Shown in pieces: positions 1 through 7,535 of a stretch of 64,000 nt of DNA. Each line of letters starts with the position of its first letter. Within the stretch, counting starts at the first letter, position 1. Where the stretch lies: the NCBI RefSeq assembly GCF_947387555.1, contig NZ_CANDNZ010000002.1:62001-126000 (forward strand), read 5' to 3'. Source of the DNA: Thalassomonas sp. RHCl1 (GTDB lineage: Bacteria; Pseudomonadota; Gammaproteobacteria; Enterobacterales; Alteromonadaceae). The position numbers were made by a program, and so were the translations under genes. The notes beneath the pieces are model-generated. The model saw only the letters and a program-made list of their open reading frames with translations. It was not told where the DNA came from and did not search any database.

Positions 1-1
1 G

Positions 2-712
2 CTGGCAAGCTCCGGGTATTATACCGTACCCGGCATAACTAGTGAGCAAGTGATATTGTTTGAAGATCATTTTGATGGCATTGCCAGGCCAAGCGCAAGA
101 GACATTGGCTGGGCATCAGCCGCCAATGATGCTTACAGCGATCCTAAAATTGTTGAAACCGGCAGCGGGCAGTTAAAAACCAATCCCCATATTTATGCGG
201 TGCCTAACCATGACTTTTCCAATATTTTTGATGCACTGCATCCCGATACCAGTGAGCTGAGATTAAAAGTAAACCTGTCGGGATACAACCGCGCTTTCTC
301 TTACTATTTTGGCCTGGGCGCCCCTATTGCAGATGACCCTGATGATTATCAGGGTTACGCTGCAAATATCCAATTAACCGTTGATGCACAGCAGGCAGTA
401 TTAACTCTCAGGGGCCGAAACCGTAGCCATCTTGCCGGTGCTAATATGGGGGATCCTAAACATCTCAATTTAACGACGGTAGAGCTGAGAATAGCTGGTG
501 ACTTTTCACTGAACCAGACGACAATGTTAGCGTCTGTCTATATCAGCGACCAGTTGCTCATGTCTGATATTCCATTTACCTGGTACCAGGGGCAAAATCA
601 TTTATTTCTGTATGCTGATAATTGGTTTTCTAATAATGACCCCTTACCTGTGCGCTTTGATTCGGTAAGATTAACGGCCGGTAGAGGTAGTCAAAGCTGC
701 CCGGCTAATTGA
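2..712 (+). CDS. Partial secreted-type protein, C-terminal part (5' end outside window)
   Basis: The reading frame is open from base 2, so the GTG at 50 is only an internal codon and the gene starts left of the window. The visible 236 residues are rich in aromatic, Asp and Asn residues and alternate short hydrophobic strands. They read like a concanavalin/LamG-type beta-sandwich (for example the strands around SYYFGLGAP and VYISDQLLM). The phrase ILFEDHFDG near the left edge resembles the start of such sandwich domains in exported proteins. The only cysteine is four residues from the end. No catalytic motif is visible and the family is not recognised. A hairpin at 772-792 follows the stop and probably ends the transcript. 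Confidence 0.7.
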   Translation: MASSGYYTVPGITSEQVILFEDHFDGIARPSARDIGWASAANDAYSDPKIVETGSGQLKTNPHIYAVPNHDFSNIFDALHPDTSELRLKVNLSGYNRAFSYYFGLGAPIADDPDDYQGYAANIQLTVDAQQAVLTLRGRNRSHLAGANMGDPKHLNLTTVELRIAGDFSLNQTTMLASVYISDQLLMSDIPFTWYQGQNHLFLYADNWFSNNDPLPVRFDSVRLTAGRGSQSCPAN

Positions 713-771
713 GTTGAAGTATAACAAGCGAGGACATCTATAAGCTTATTCTTATGTGATGACTTCTTGGG

Positions 772-800
772 ACAGCCATCATTTATGGCTGTTCTACTTT
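772..800 (+). terminator. Rho-independent terminator after the first gene
   Basis: A perfect 8-bp stem (ACAGCCAT at 772-779, ATGGCTGT at 785-792) encloses a 5-nt loop and is followed by a T-rich tract. It sits 60 nt past the stop at 712. The right arm also carries the stop codon of a tiny minus-strand ORF. Confidence 0.6.
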
Positions 801-890
801 GTTTTCCTTGCTCACTTTAAGAGATGTAAATGCCGCTACAGCGGCAGCCATACCAGTCACCGCAGACATTATTGCAGGAATTGCTTCCAT
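783..890 (-). CDS. Possible 35-residue hydrophobic small protein
   Basis: A short ORF begins at ATG 890 on the minus strand and stops at 783, inside the terminator hairpin. It encodes a peptide with an Ala/Val/Met-rich hydrophobic stretch (residues 3-22, including GMAAAVAAF) and a charged lysine/glutamate tail, the layout of a single-pass small membrane protein. No good Shine-Dalgarno precedes the start. It is the only coding-looking element in the 713-1033 gap. It could equally be chance; conservation in relatives would decide. Confidence 0.25.
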   Translation of the reverse strand: MEAIPAIMSAVTGMAAAVAAFTSLKVSKENKVEQP

Positions 891-1033
891 TAAACAACTT
901 TTAAGCAAATATTAAATAATTAAAAGCTCTTATAATATCAACTCATTAAGTAGCTTTTAAAAGGGAAGAAATGTGACATTTTACCGTCTAACCAAATCCT
1001 TTTCTTATACCTTATGTAACCTGTGAGAAATTC

Positions 1034-1681
1034 CTAGATGCCGGTTAATACGGCTACATGGCGCTTCAACACATGTTGAATATTTTTATATTCTTCAACC
1101 CGTGCCTCTTTATCAAGCAACATCATCGCCTTCTTTTCCAGCTGTAACATCAGGGCAAAGGTGATTTCAGCATCCTGTGCAGGAGCGCTTGAACCCAGGG
1201 TTTGGTATAGCCGGGTTAAGAGGGTAGTTTCCTGTTGCCAGGACTTTAATACCAGGGCATTTAGCTTAGGATTTTGCAGCGCTTCATGATGAAAGGCCAG
1301 CTCGATACGCCTGTCATCAATATGTTCTATGATTTGATCTTTGAGGAACTCATCAGCGGCCTGAAACAATAATTCGGCATTTTGCTCTTTATGGGCTTGC
1401 TCGCTGAGTTCAGTTTTTGCCATGTGTTCAATGTTTTCTGCAATAGCTAAAAAATAGGGATTTTTACTGACATCATTTTGCCGGTGCCAGTATTCAAAGG
1501 CTGAGCTGATCAGGTCATCTATGCTGCTGAAATGATAAGTGGTGGAACCCAAAGGAACGCCTGCTTCTGTTGCCACCGCCCTGTGGCGCACTGCGCGCAT
1601 GCCCTGGGTCTTAATGATTTCCAAGGTGGCGGTCAGAATCTTATTTTTGGTGTCTTCACCGCGGGAATGTTTTGCCTTCAT
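1034..1681 (-). CDS. TetR-family transcriptional regulator
   Basis: The N-terminal helix-turn-helix has the TetR signature: KNKILTATLEIIKTQGMRAV, then RAVATEAGVPLGSTTYHF. The C-terminal two thirds are helical, as expected for a ligand-binding/dimerisation domain. I chose ATG 1681 (215 residues) because the frame extending to 1768 adds a poor, non-conserved leader. The gene is transcribed away from the FAD-oxidase gene at 1891. A palindrome overlapping that gene's promoter (1818-1835) is the likely operator, so it probably represses the two-gene oxidase/PLP unit and perhaps itself. The ligand is unknown. Confidence 0.85.
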   Translation of the reverse strand: MKAKHSRGEDTKNKILTATLEIIKTQGMRAVRHRAVATEAGVPLGSTTYHFSSIDDLISSAFEYWHRQNDVSKNPYFLAIAENIEHMAKTELSEQAHKEQNAELLFQAADEFLKDQIIEHIDDRRIELAFHHEALQNPKLNALVLKSWQQETTLLTRLYQTLGSSAPAQDAEITFALMLQLEKKAMMLLDKEARVEEYKNIQHVLKRHVAVLTGI

Positions 1682-1817
1682 GACCTGGTTTGTGATCTCC
1701 GTATTTATAATTAACGCTGCGGCTAAAGGTGTGCTTAAGCGTTTGGCTAATAGCGGGCATGATACCAAGTTTATCGATAAAACATGCGCTTATATACTGA
1801 TTTAATTCTAATTAAAA

Positions 1818-1848
1818 CTTGTACCATCGTACAGGTATATTTTATAGT
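1818..1848 (+). promoter_or_regulatory. Promoter and palindromic operator for the FAD-oxidase operon
   Basis: An inverted repeat CTTGTAC-CATC-GTACAGG (one mismatch, 1818-1835) overlaps a -35 like TTGTAC (1819-1824). A -10 like TATAGT (1843-1848) follows at 18-bp spacing. An operator overlapping the -35 between a TetR gene and its divergent neighbour is the normal arrangement for repression. The assignment to this TetR is inferred from position only. Confidence 0.5.
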
Positions 1849-1890
1849 GGTCAAAAATAAGCCAGAAAAAGCCAAAGGAATTGCCTGCCA

Positions 1891-3324
1891 ATGAAAATTG
1901 AACGTCTTAATCTTAACCGCCGGGAAGTACTGAAAGCGGCTGCTGCCGTAGGGGTTACCAGCTCGTTGGGGCTCAGTGGCTGCAGTGAAGCCGAACAAGC
2001 ACAGCAAGCACCTGTATTGCAGGGAGCGATAGGCAAAGACGGGCAAAGGGTGCCGCCGTGGAGTAACTGGTCCGGCAATCAGGTGAGCGAGCCTAATGAA
2101 CGCCTGGTACCCAGAGATACCGATGAGTTATCCACCATGATCGCTAAAGCCAAACAGGGGATCCGCCTGGTGGGGGCAGGGCATAGCTTTTCGCCTTTGG
2201 TGCCTACCAATGAATCTTTAATGTCGCTGGCGTATTTTAACGGCATCACTCATATCGACAAGGCGGCCAAACAGTTTGAAGTGGCTGCCAATACCTTTTT
2301 GGCCAGTGCCGGTGAGCCTCTATGGCAAGAAGGCTTTAGCCTGATTAATATGCCGGATATCAATACCCAGACTTTTGGCGGTGCTATTGCCACTTCCACC
2401 CACGGCACAGGTGCTACTTTAGGCTCTATGTCGACTAATGTTACCGGCATGTCGTTGGTGAACGGGCAGGGGGAAGTGGTGCATTGCAGTCAGGATAACA
2501 ACGCTGAGTTGTTTCAGGCGGCGCGCAACAATATTGGTGCGCTTGGGGCGGTTACCGGCATGAAGATTCAGGCGAAAGATAAGTATTATCTGCAGGAAAC
2601 CAGCTGGATGATGGATCTGCAGGAGGGGCTTGAGCAGGCGGAAGCCCTCAGAGACAAGCACAGGCATTTTGAACTCTATGCCTTGCCCCATGCCGATTAT
2701 ATTATGGGTATCACGCTGGACGAGGTTGACGAACAGGCGTTATCCCAGCCTCAAGAAAGCAGCGGCGATGCCTATGAAACTTTTAAAACCCTGTCGAAAG
2801 TTATCGACACCGTGCCTTTTATGAAGCGTTTTATCATCAATGCCGGGGCCAGCACGGTTACTAAAGAAGTGCGTAGCGGCCGCAACTATGAGGTGTTCGG
2901 TAATATCCGCGACATACGTTTTAACGAAATGGAATATTCGGTGCCGGCAGAATACGGGATGAAATGCCTGACGGAAATTTTAGATATCATTAAAAAACAA
3001 AATATTAACGTGATTTTCCCAATCGAAGTACGTTATATTAAGGGCGATGATATCTGGTTAAGCCCGTTTTATCAGCGTGACAGCTGCGCCATCAGCTGCC
3101 ACAACTTTCATGATAAAGACTATAAAAAATATTTTGCCGCTATCGAGCCGATTTTCCTCAAATACGACGGCCGGCCGCATTGGGGCAAGATACACAGCTT
3201 AACCGCCAAAGAACAAAGCGCCCGTTACCCTAAGTTCGATGAATTCCTTAAGGTGAGGGCGGCCATGGATCCCAGGGGGCTTTTTGCCAATGCGCATATT
3301 AAAAACGTCCTGGGCCTCTCATAG
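1891..3324 (+). CDS. Tat-exported FAD-linked oxidase (ALO/gulonolactone oxidase type)
   Basis: A 477-residue flavoenzyme of the vanillyl-alcohol/aldonolactone oxidase class. The N-terminus has a twin-arginine motif (NRREVLKAAAA, Arg10-Arg11), a hydrophobic stretch and a lipobox-like LSGC with Cys31, so the enzyme is probably exported folded and may be a lipoprotein. The FAD-binding PP-loop segment reads VGAGHSFSP around residues 94-102; His98 is the usual site of covalent flavin attachment. The C-terminus DPRGLFANAHIKNVLG is the typical D-arabinono-lactone oxidase ending. The gene stops 41 nt before a second Tat-signal gene, with which it probably forms an operon under the upstream TetR. The substrate (sugar lactone or other alcohol) is not deducible. 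Confidence 0.85.
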   Translation: MKIERLNLNRREVLKAAAAVGVTSSLGLSGCSEAEQAQQAPVLQGAIGKDGQRVPPWSNWSGNQVSEPNERLVPRDTDELSTMIAKAKQGIRLVGAGHSFSPLVPTNESLMSLAYFNGITHIDKAAKQFEVAANTFLASAGEPLWQEGFSLINMPDINTQTFGGAIATSTHGTGATLGSMSTNVTGMSLVNGQGEVVHCSQDNNAELFQAARNNIGALGAVTGMKIQAKDKYYLQETSWMMDLQEGLEQAEALRDKHRHFELYALPHADYIMGITLDEVDEQALSQPQESSGDAYETFKTLSKVIDTVPFMKRFIINAGASTVTKEVRSGRNYEVFGNIRDIRFNEMEYSVPAEYGMKCLTEILDIIKKQNINVIFPIEVRYIKGDDIWLSPFYQRDSCAISCHNFHDKDYKKYFAAIEPIFLKYDGRPHWGKIHSLTAKEQSARYPKFDEFLKVRAAMDPRGLFANAHIKNVLGLS

Positions 3325-3365
3325 CCAATATGCATGAAGTGCTTACAGAGAGTCAGGAGAGATAA

Positions 3366-4640
3366 ATGAACAGACGTCAATTTTTATTGGCCGGGGCTGC
3401 CGCAGGGGTGGCAGGCGCGTTAACTTTCAGGCCGGAGGATAATGGGGATGCCTACACCCCTTATTTTGACCAGCTCAACCGCAGCCTGAAACGCGACGGC
3501 AGTTATGTACCGAGTATGCTGGTAGACCTTGACGCCCTGGACGAAAATATTCAGGTATTAAAGGCTACCCTGAATCCCGAGAAAGACTTTCGTATTGTCG
3601 CTAAGTCCTTGCCCAGCCCACAGCTGCTCGGCTATATCATGGAAAAGTCGGGTACCAATAAATTGATGGTGTTCCACCAGCCGTTTTTAAGCCAAATCGC
3701 CCGGGATTATCCCGACAGCGATTTGTTGCTGGGCAAACCTATGCCGGTAAAAGCGGCACAGCGTTTCTACCAGCTGCAGGGGGAAAACCCGGCTTTTAAC
3801 CCCCAACGCCAGCTGCAGTGGCTGATCGACAGTGAACACAGGTTAAGCCAGTACCTGGCGCTGGCGAAACAGCTGTCGGTGAAAATGCGTATCAATATCG
3901 AGCTGGATGTCGGTTTGCACCGCGGCGGGGTACAGTCGCTTGGCGAGCTGAACAAGCTGCTGACCCAGATCAAGGAAAACGGCGAACACCTGATATTTGC
4001 CGGTTTTATGGGTTACGACGCCCATGTGGTGAAAGTGCCGGGGGTGCTGAAATCGCAGCAAGCGGCTTTTGAGGAATCCCAGCAGTTTTATCAGGCCAGT
4101 ATCAACTTTTTATATCATAACTTTCCCGATCTTAAGTCCGATCGCCTTTGTTTTAACGGCGCCGGTAGCCCGACCCTGGCGCTGCACAAAGAAAAGAGCG
4201 TTGCCAATGAACTCTCTGCCGGCTCCTGCCTGGTAAAACCCACGAGCTTTGATGTACCGACCCTGGCGCAGTTTAAACCGGCGGCTTATATCGCCACACC
4301 GGTACTGAAAAAAATGGCCGGCACCCGGCTGCCGTCGGCAGAGTTTGCCCGGGATCTGTTTTCGATGTGGGATAAAAACATGCAGCAAACCTTTTTTATC
4401 TACGGTGGCAACTGGCAGGCGGATTATGAATCACCGCAGGGCTTGCAGGACAACACCCTATACGGGCAAAGCACCAATCAGCAAATCGTCAACGGCTCAG
4501 ACAAGGTTAATCTGTTTGTCGACGACCATGTGTTTTTGCGTCCGGCGCAAAGTGAAGCGGTTTTTCTGCAATTTGGGCAGCTGAAAACCTTGCGGGATGG
4601 CCGCCTGCAGGGTAACTGGCCAATATTGCAGCAGGCTTAG
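3366..4640 (+). CDS. Exported PLP-dependent alanine-racemase-fold protein (D-threonine aldolase/DSD1-like)
   Basis: A 424-residue protein with a Tat-like leader (MNRRQFLLAGAAAGVAGA). A fold-type III PLP barrel follows: PSMLVDLDALDENIQVLK at 49-66 is the classic start, and Lys80 in RIVAKSLPSP is the expected Schiff-base lysine. A C-terminal metal-binding-like segment (FVDDHVFLRP) recalls D-serine dehydratase and D-threonine aldolase relatives, where His/Cys residues hold a divalent metal. Export of a PLP enzyme is unusual and fits its Tat leader. It is co-transcribed with the preceding oxidase and followed by a strong terminator. It may act on a D-amino acid or hydroxy-amino acid in the periplasm; the substrate is unknown. 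Confidence 0.75.
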   Translation: MNRRQFLLAGAAAGVAGALTFRPEDNGDAYTPYFDQLNRSLKRDGSYVPSMLVDLDALDENIQVLKATLNPEKDFRIVAKSLPSPQLLGYIMEKSGTNKLMVFHQPFLSQIARDYPDSDLLLGKPMPVKAAQRFYQLQGENPAFNPQRQLQWLIDSEHRLSQYLALAKQLSVKMRINIELDVGLHRGGVQSLGELNKLLTQIKENGEHLIFAGFMGYDAHVVKVPGVLKSQQAAFEESQQFYQASINFLYHNFPDLKSDRLCFNGAGSPTLALHKEKSVANELSAGSCLVKPTSFDVPTLAQFKPAAYIATPVLKKMAGTRLPSAEFARDLFSMWDKNMQQTFFIYGGNWQADYESPQGLQDNTLYGQSTNQQIVNGSDKVNLFVDDHVFLRPAQSEAVFLQFGQLKTLRDGRLQGNWPILQQA

Positions 4641-4664
4641 CTTACTTTATAAGTAAAGCAGTTT

Positions 4665-4701
4665 CAGGCAGTTAGATCGCTAGATTTAACTGCCTGTTTT
4701 C
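4665..4701 (+). terminator. Rho-independent terminator of the oxidase/PLP operon
   Basis: A perfect 10-bp stem (CAGGCAGTTA at 4665-4674, TAACTGCCTG at 4687-4696) with a 12-nt loop is followed by TTTTCTTTA. It lies 25 nt after the stop at 4640. Confidence 0.8.
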
Positions 4702-4802
4702 TTTATATTAGCGTTAGTGAGTTTATCCGGCAGGCACAAGATAGCGCAGCATTGCTACTGGTGTGTTTGTACGGCAATTTTAAAGTATTGGAGTCTACTC
4801 TT

Positions 4803-5450
4803 ATGGCGAATTTTTCATCCCGCTTGTTTTTCAAACCGGTATTATTAGCGGGGCTGAGCAGCCTGTTATTCGGCTGCGCGACCATGAGCAAGGAAGAATG
4901 CCTGGTGGCCGACTGGTATACCATAGGCTTAGAAGACGGCAGCGACGGCAAGGCAGCCTCTTATATCGGCAAGCACCGTAAGGCCTGTGCCGACGCCGGG
5001 GTTTCGCCGGATATCACAGCATATAGCGCCGGACGTAAAGCCGGATTAAAAGATTATTGTGTTGCTTCGCGCGGCTATCAGCTGGCGATGAGCGGGGATG
5101 AATATCACGGTGTCTGTCGCGGTCCTCAGGAGCAAGGTTTTTTAACAGGTTTCAAAAACGGCCAAATTGTCTATCAGGCGAAGGAAGTGCTGGATATGGT
5201 GCAATCCGATATCAACAGCGCCCTGAAACTGGAGAAGAAGTTACAGAAAAAAATTACCAAAAAAGAAGCGGTGATCCTTGCCGATGAATCCACATCCGAG
5301 CAGCGGGCCGATGCCCTGGAGCGGGTAAAAGAATTAACCGCCGAGCTCGAAGCGGTCTCGGCGGATATTCATGAGCTGGAGCATATTTATGAAGCCCGGT
5401 TAGTGGAATACGAAGCTAAGCTCAATAAATACCAAGTGGCCGCTTATTAA
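4803..5450 (+). CDS. DUF2799-type lipoprotein
   Basis: A 215-residue predicted lipoprotein. The leader ends in LLFGC, and the cysteine should be lipidated. The mature part begins with the DUF2799 pattern (CLVADWYTIGLEDGSDG, then HRKACADAGVSPD and EYHGVCRGPQEQGFLTGF) with paired cysteines. The last third is a Lys/Glu-rich coiled coil. I take ATG 4803, not the upstream frame extension to 4752, because it gives a correct signal peptide. Function is unknown; relatives occur as single envelope lipoproteins in many gammaproteobacteria. It is probably monocistronic, 43 nt ahead of the next gene. Confidence 0.8.
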   Translation: MANFSSRLFFKPVLLAGLSSLLFGCATMSKEECLVADWYTIGLEDGSDGKAASYIGKHRKACADAGVSPDITAYSAGRKAGLKDYCVASRGYQLAMSGDEYHGVCRGPQEQGFLTGFKNGQIVYQAKEVLDMVQSDINSALKLEKKLQKKITKKEAVILADESTSEQRADALERVKELTAELEAVSADIHELEHIYEARLVEYEAKLNKYQVAAY

Positions 5451-5493
5451 CTTGTTATCAGCCCGGGCTTAACGGCTTATCGAAGCAGCTTCT

Positions 5494-6096
5494 ATGAGGT
5501 TAACGCAAAAGGATTTTGTGCTTTCTTGCCTGTCAGCCTATGGCAATCAGGCTTTTGCTGTTGATGAAAGCCTGATTGCCTGCTTTCGCCATAAAAGGTT
5601 AGTAAAAGGTGCCACCTACCTTGAAAGCGGGCAGCGCTGGCAAAGCTTTACTGTGATTCACCAAGGCATCTTTCGCCTTTATTATCTTGACCCCAGGGGA
5701 CGGGAGCACAGCAAAGGTTTTTTCGGCGCGCAGCAAATCATGGCTCCCTGTGCCCCGGTGGCCATCAAGCAGCCGGCTAATTTCTTTATTGAAGCCCTGA
5801 CAGCGGTCAGCTGTTATCAGGCGGATTATGCCAAGGTGCGCCAGTTACTTGAATCCAGCCCATGGGGCCAGTCGGTCTTAATGAGCTTGTTGGAGCGGGT
5901 GCTGGATGAAAAAGTGCAGCGAGAATATGCCTGGCTCAATCTTGATGCCGAGGCCAGATACGTTAAATTCTTAAAGGATCATCCCGTGCTTAGCAGCCAA
6001 CTCCCCCTGTATCTTATTGCCAATTATCTGGGCATGACAGATGTTACCTTGTCCCGCATCAGAAAAAAGTTAGCCTTAACTTCCGCTGAAATCTAA
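5494..6096 (+). CDS. Crp/Fnr-superfamily regulator
   Basis: A 200-residue protein with an N-terminal cyclic-nucleotide-binding-like beta-roll (VKGATYLESGQRWQSFTVIHQGIFRLYY). A linker helix and a short C-terminal winged helix follow (LIANYLGMTDVTLSRIRKKL). The wing is truncated, as in the small Crp-type regulators often found next to single enzyme genes. No FNR-type N-terminal cysteine cluster is present, and the cAMP-binding Arg-Ser of CRP is not evident, so the signal is unknown. The cysteine hydrolase gene follows on the same strand 105 nt later. The palindrome between them may be its target. Confidence 0.75.
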   Translation: MRLTQKDFVLSCLSAYGNQAFAVDESLIACFRHKRLVKGATYLESGQRWQSFTVIHQGIFRLYYLDPRGREHSKGFFGAQQIMAPCAPVAIKQPANFFIEALTAVSCYQADYAKVRQLLESSPWGQSVLMSLLERVLDEKVQREYAWLNLDAEARYVKFLKDHPVLSSQLPLYLIANYLGMTDVTLSRIRKKLALTSAEI

Positions 6097-6127
6097 GGTA
6101 AAGCTTAACTCTCTTTTTATTTGCTTT

Positions 6128-6143
6128 CTTAACATAAGTTAAG
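6128..6143 (+). promoter_or_regulatory. Palindrome upstream of the cysteine hydrolase gene
   Basis: CTTAAC-ATAA-GTTAAG is a perfect 6-bp inverted repeat with a 4-nt centre, 58 nt ahead of the hydrolase start. It does not match the CRP or FNR consensus. It could bind the adjacent Crp/Fnr-type regulator, but that is positional inference only. Confidence 0.3.
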
Positions 6144-6201
6144 GCAAGTCCCGGGGCTGTCATTATTCTATAGCGACTGAGTTTTATCTTAAGGCGTGCA
6201 T

Positions 6202-6810
6202 ATGAATGAAAATACGATAAGTTATCCGCTAAATGCCAAGACGGCGCTGATTTTTATTGAATTTCAAAATGAATGGCTGAGCGGGCAGGGCAAGTTACGG
6301 CAAATGCTGATTGAAGATGAAATTGCTTTTGTCTCGGCAATAGCCAAGGGCAAAACCTTGCTGCAAAAAGGCCGGGAGTCGGATGCGATGATTATTCATG
6401 TTTGCTTGCGTCCGGATGCCGACTACCGGGTTTTGGGGCAGGCAGAATATGGTTTAAGGGCAGCTATCCCTAAGGCGCAAACCTGGCAGCAGGAAATGGC
6501 GGATATCCATGGCGATTTTATACCGCAGCCGGGAGAGATAGTGATCAATGAGCGCACCGGCGCCAGTGCCTTTGCCGGCAGCATGTTAGACAGTGTGCTG
6601 CGCAATAATCATATCGATACCTTGTACCTGGCGGGATTTGCCAGTCATGTTTGTGTGGAGTCGACCTTACGCCAGGGGCATGATATCGGTTATAACATCT
6701 GTGTGGTGACCGATGCGACAGCCGCTTTTAACGTACAGCAGCAGGATTATTTTGAAACACAAATTCTGCACCATTTCGGCAAAGGCATAAAAACCGCAGA
6801 CATAAGTTAG
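6202..6810 (+). CDS. Isochorismatase-family cysteine hydrolase with altered active site
   Basis: A 202-residue alpha/beta hydrolase of the isochorismatase/nicotinamidase family. ATG 6202 is chosen because AAGG lies 7 nt upstream; a GTG at 6196 is less well placed. The nucleophile region GFASHVCVESTLRQG (Cys151) and the VVTDATAAF segment are typical. The first catalytic position, normally Asp in an ID-x-Q motif, is Glu20 here (FIEFQNEW). The usual catalytic Lys before S-A-F is not obvious, since the segment reads NERTGASAF. The enzyme may therefore act on an unusual substrate or be weakened. It follows the Crp-like regulator gene and is closed by a terminator. Confidence 0.8.
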   Translation: MNENTISYPLNAKTALIFIEFQNEWLSGQGKLRQMLIEDEIAFVSAIAKGKTLLQKGRESDAMIIHVCLRPDADYRVLGQAEYGLRAAIPKAQTWQQEMADIHGDFIPQPGEIVINERTGASAFAGSMLDSVLRNNHIDTLYLAGFASHVCVESTLRQGHDIGYNICVVTDATAAFNVQQQDYFETQILHHFGKGIKTADIS

Positions 6811-6824
6811 CAGTAAAAATTTGC

Positions 6825-6855
6825 CAGGTGGAACCGGGCTGTTTCACCTGTTTTT
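6825..6855 (+). terminator. Terminator between convergent genes (possibly bidirectional)
   Basis: The stem CAGGTGGAA (6825-6833) / TTTCACCTG (6842-6850) has one G-T pair and is followed by TTTTTGG. On the minus strand the stem is followed by a short T-rich stretch, so it may also end the DUF4442 transcript that stops at 6862. Confidence 0.65.
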
Positions 6856-6861
6856 GGAGTA

Positions 6862-7419
6862 TTATTCACTTGGGCTTTGCGGGCGTTTTTTCGGCACCCA
6901 GGCCCAGAGCATTTCACAGATAATCGGCTCCCGGCCGGTACCGTCGGTCAGTGCTACCTTGACCAGGGTTTCGCCTTTTTCGCTGCCCTGGATATCGGCA
7001 ATTTGTTCGGGGGTCAGGCTGGCCTCGGCGCGCATATCGCCTTGCTGGCGTTTGGCAAAGTTAAAGGTCATGGTTTTGATCACCGCCACGCTGGTGTCGG
7101 GGACATTCATGGCTATCAGCAGCCCGGTGGCAGACTCTGCCAACAGGGCGGCGGCCACAGCATGTACCCCGCCCAGGTGGTTGCGGGATTTACGCTTGTT
7201 CTTGATGAAAAAATCTGCCCGCTGGTGGTCTAAATGTTTAATCTTGACACCTGTGGTGCTGACATAGGGCACTTTAAAGCCAACCACAAACGAGAGCAGT
7301 TTGTGGTTAAAGGGGGCGGGTAGCCTTGCCAGGCGGTTAACCAGTTTTGCCGTACTGTTGGCTTTGATGGTTTGGACCGGTTTATCCGTTACTGGCGGCT
7401 TGGCAAAGTGAGCGCTCAT
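6862..7419 (-). CDS. DUF4442 hotdog-fold thioesterase-like protein
   Basis: A 185-residue protein of the DUF4442/PaaI-like hotdog superfamily. The family signature is the segment RKSRNHLGGVHAVAAALLAE (about 77-96), where an Asn-His and a helix face the acyl-CoA pocket. Start ATG 7419 is supported by GAGGAAA upstream. The gene lies 116 nt downstream of the end of the atu-like operon but after that operon's terminator, so it is probably separately transcribed or a read-through member. A role in hydrolysing stray acyl-CoA thioesters is plausible; the substrate is unknown. Confidence 0.75.
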   Translation of the reverse strand: MSAHFAKPPVTDKPVQTIKANSTAKLVNRLARLPAPFNHKLLSFVVGFKVPYVSTTGVKIKHLDHQRADFFIKNKRKSRNHLGGVHAVAAALLAESATGLLIAMNVPDTSVAVIKTMTFNFAKRQQGDMRAEASLTPEQIADIQGSEKGETLVKVALTDGTGREPIICEMLWAWVPKKRPQSPSE

Positions 7420-7490
7420 GTGTGTTTCCTCGGTAACTCTTGGGTGAAATTTACCTGCCTCCGGGGATGTGGTTATCGCCGGAAAGCAAG

Positions 7491-7520
7491 AAAAACAGGC
7501 CGGTCTTTGCTGAACCGGCC
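7491..7520 (-). terminator. Terminator of the atu-like operon
   Basis: Read on the minus strand, GGCCGGT (7514-7520) and ACCGGCC (7498-7504) pair around a 9-nt loop and run into TGTTTTTC. It lies 16 nt past the nitronate monooxygenase stop. Confidence 0.75.
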
Positions 7521-7535
7521 CCGGTTTTACGCCTG

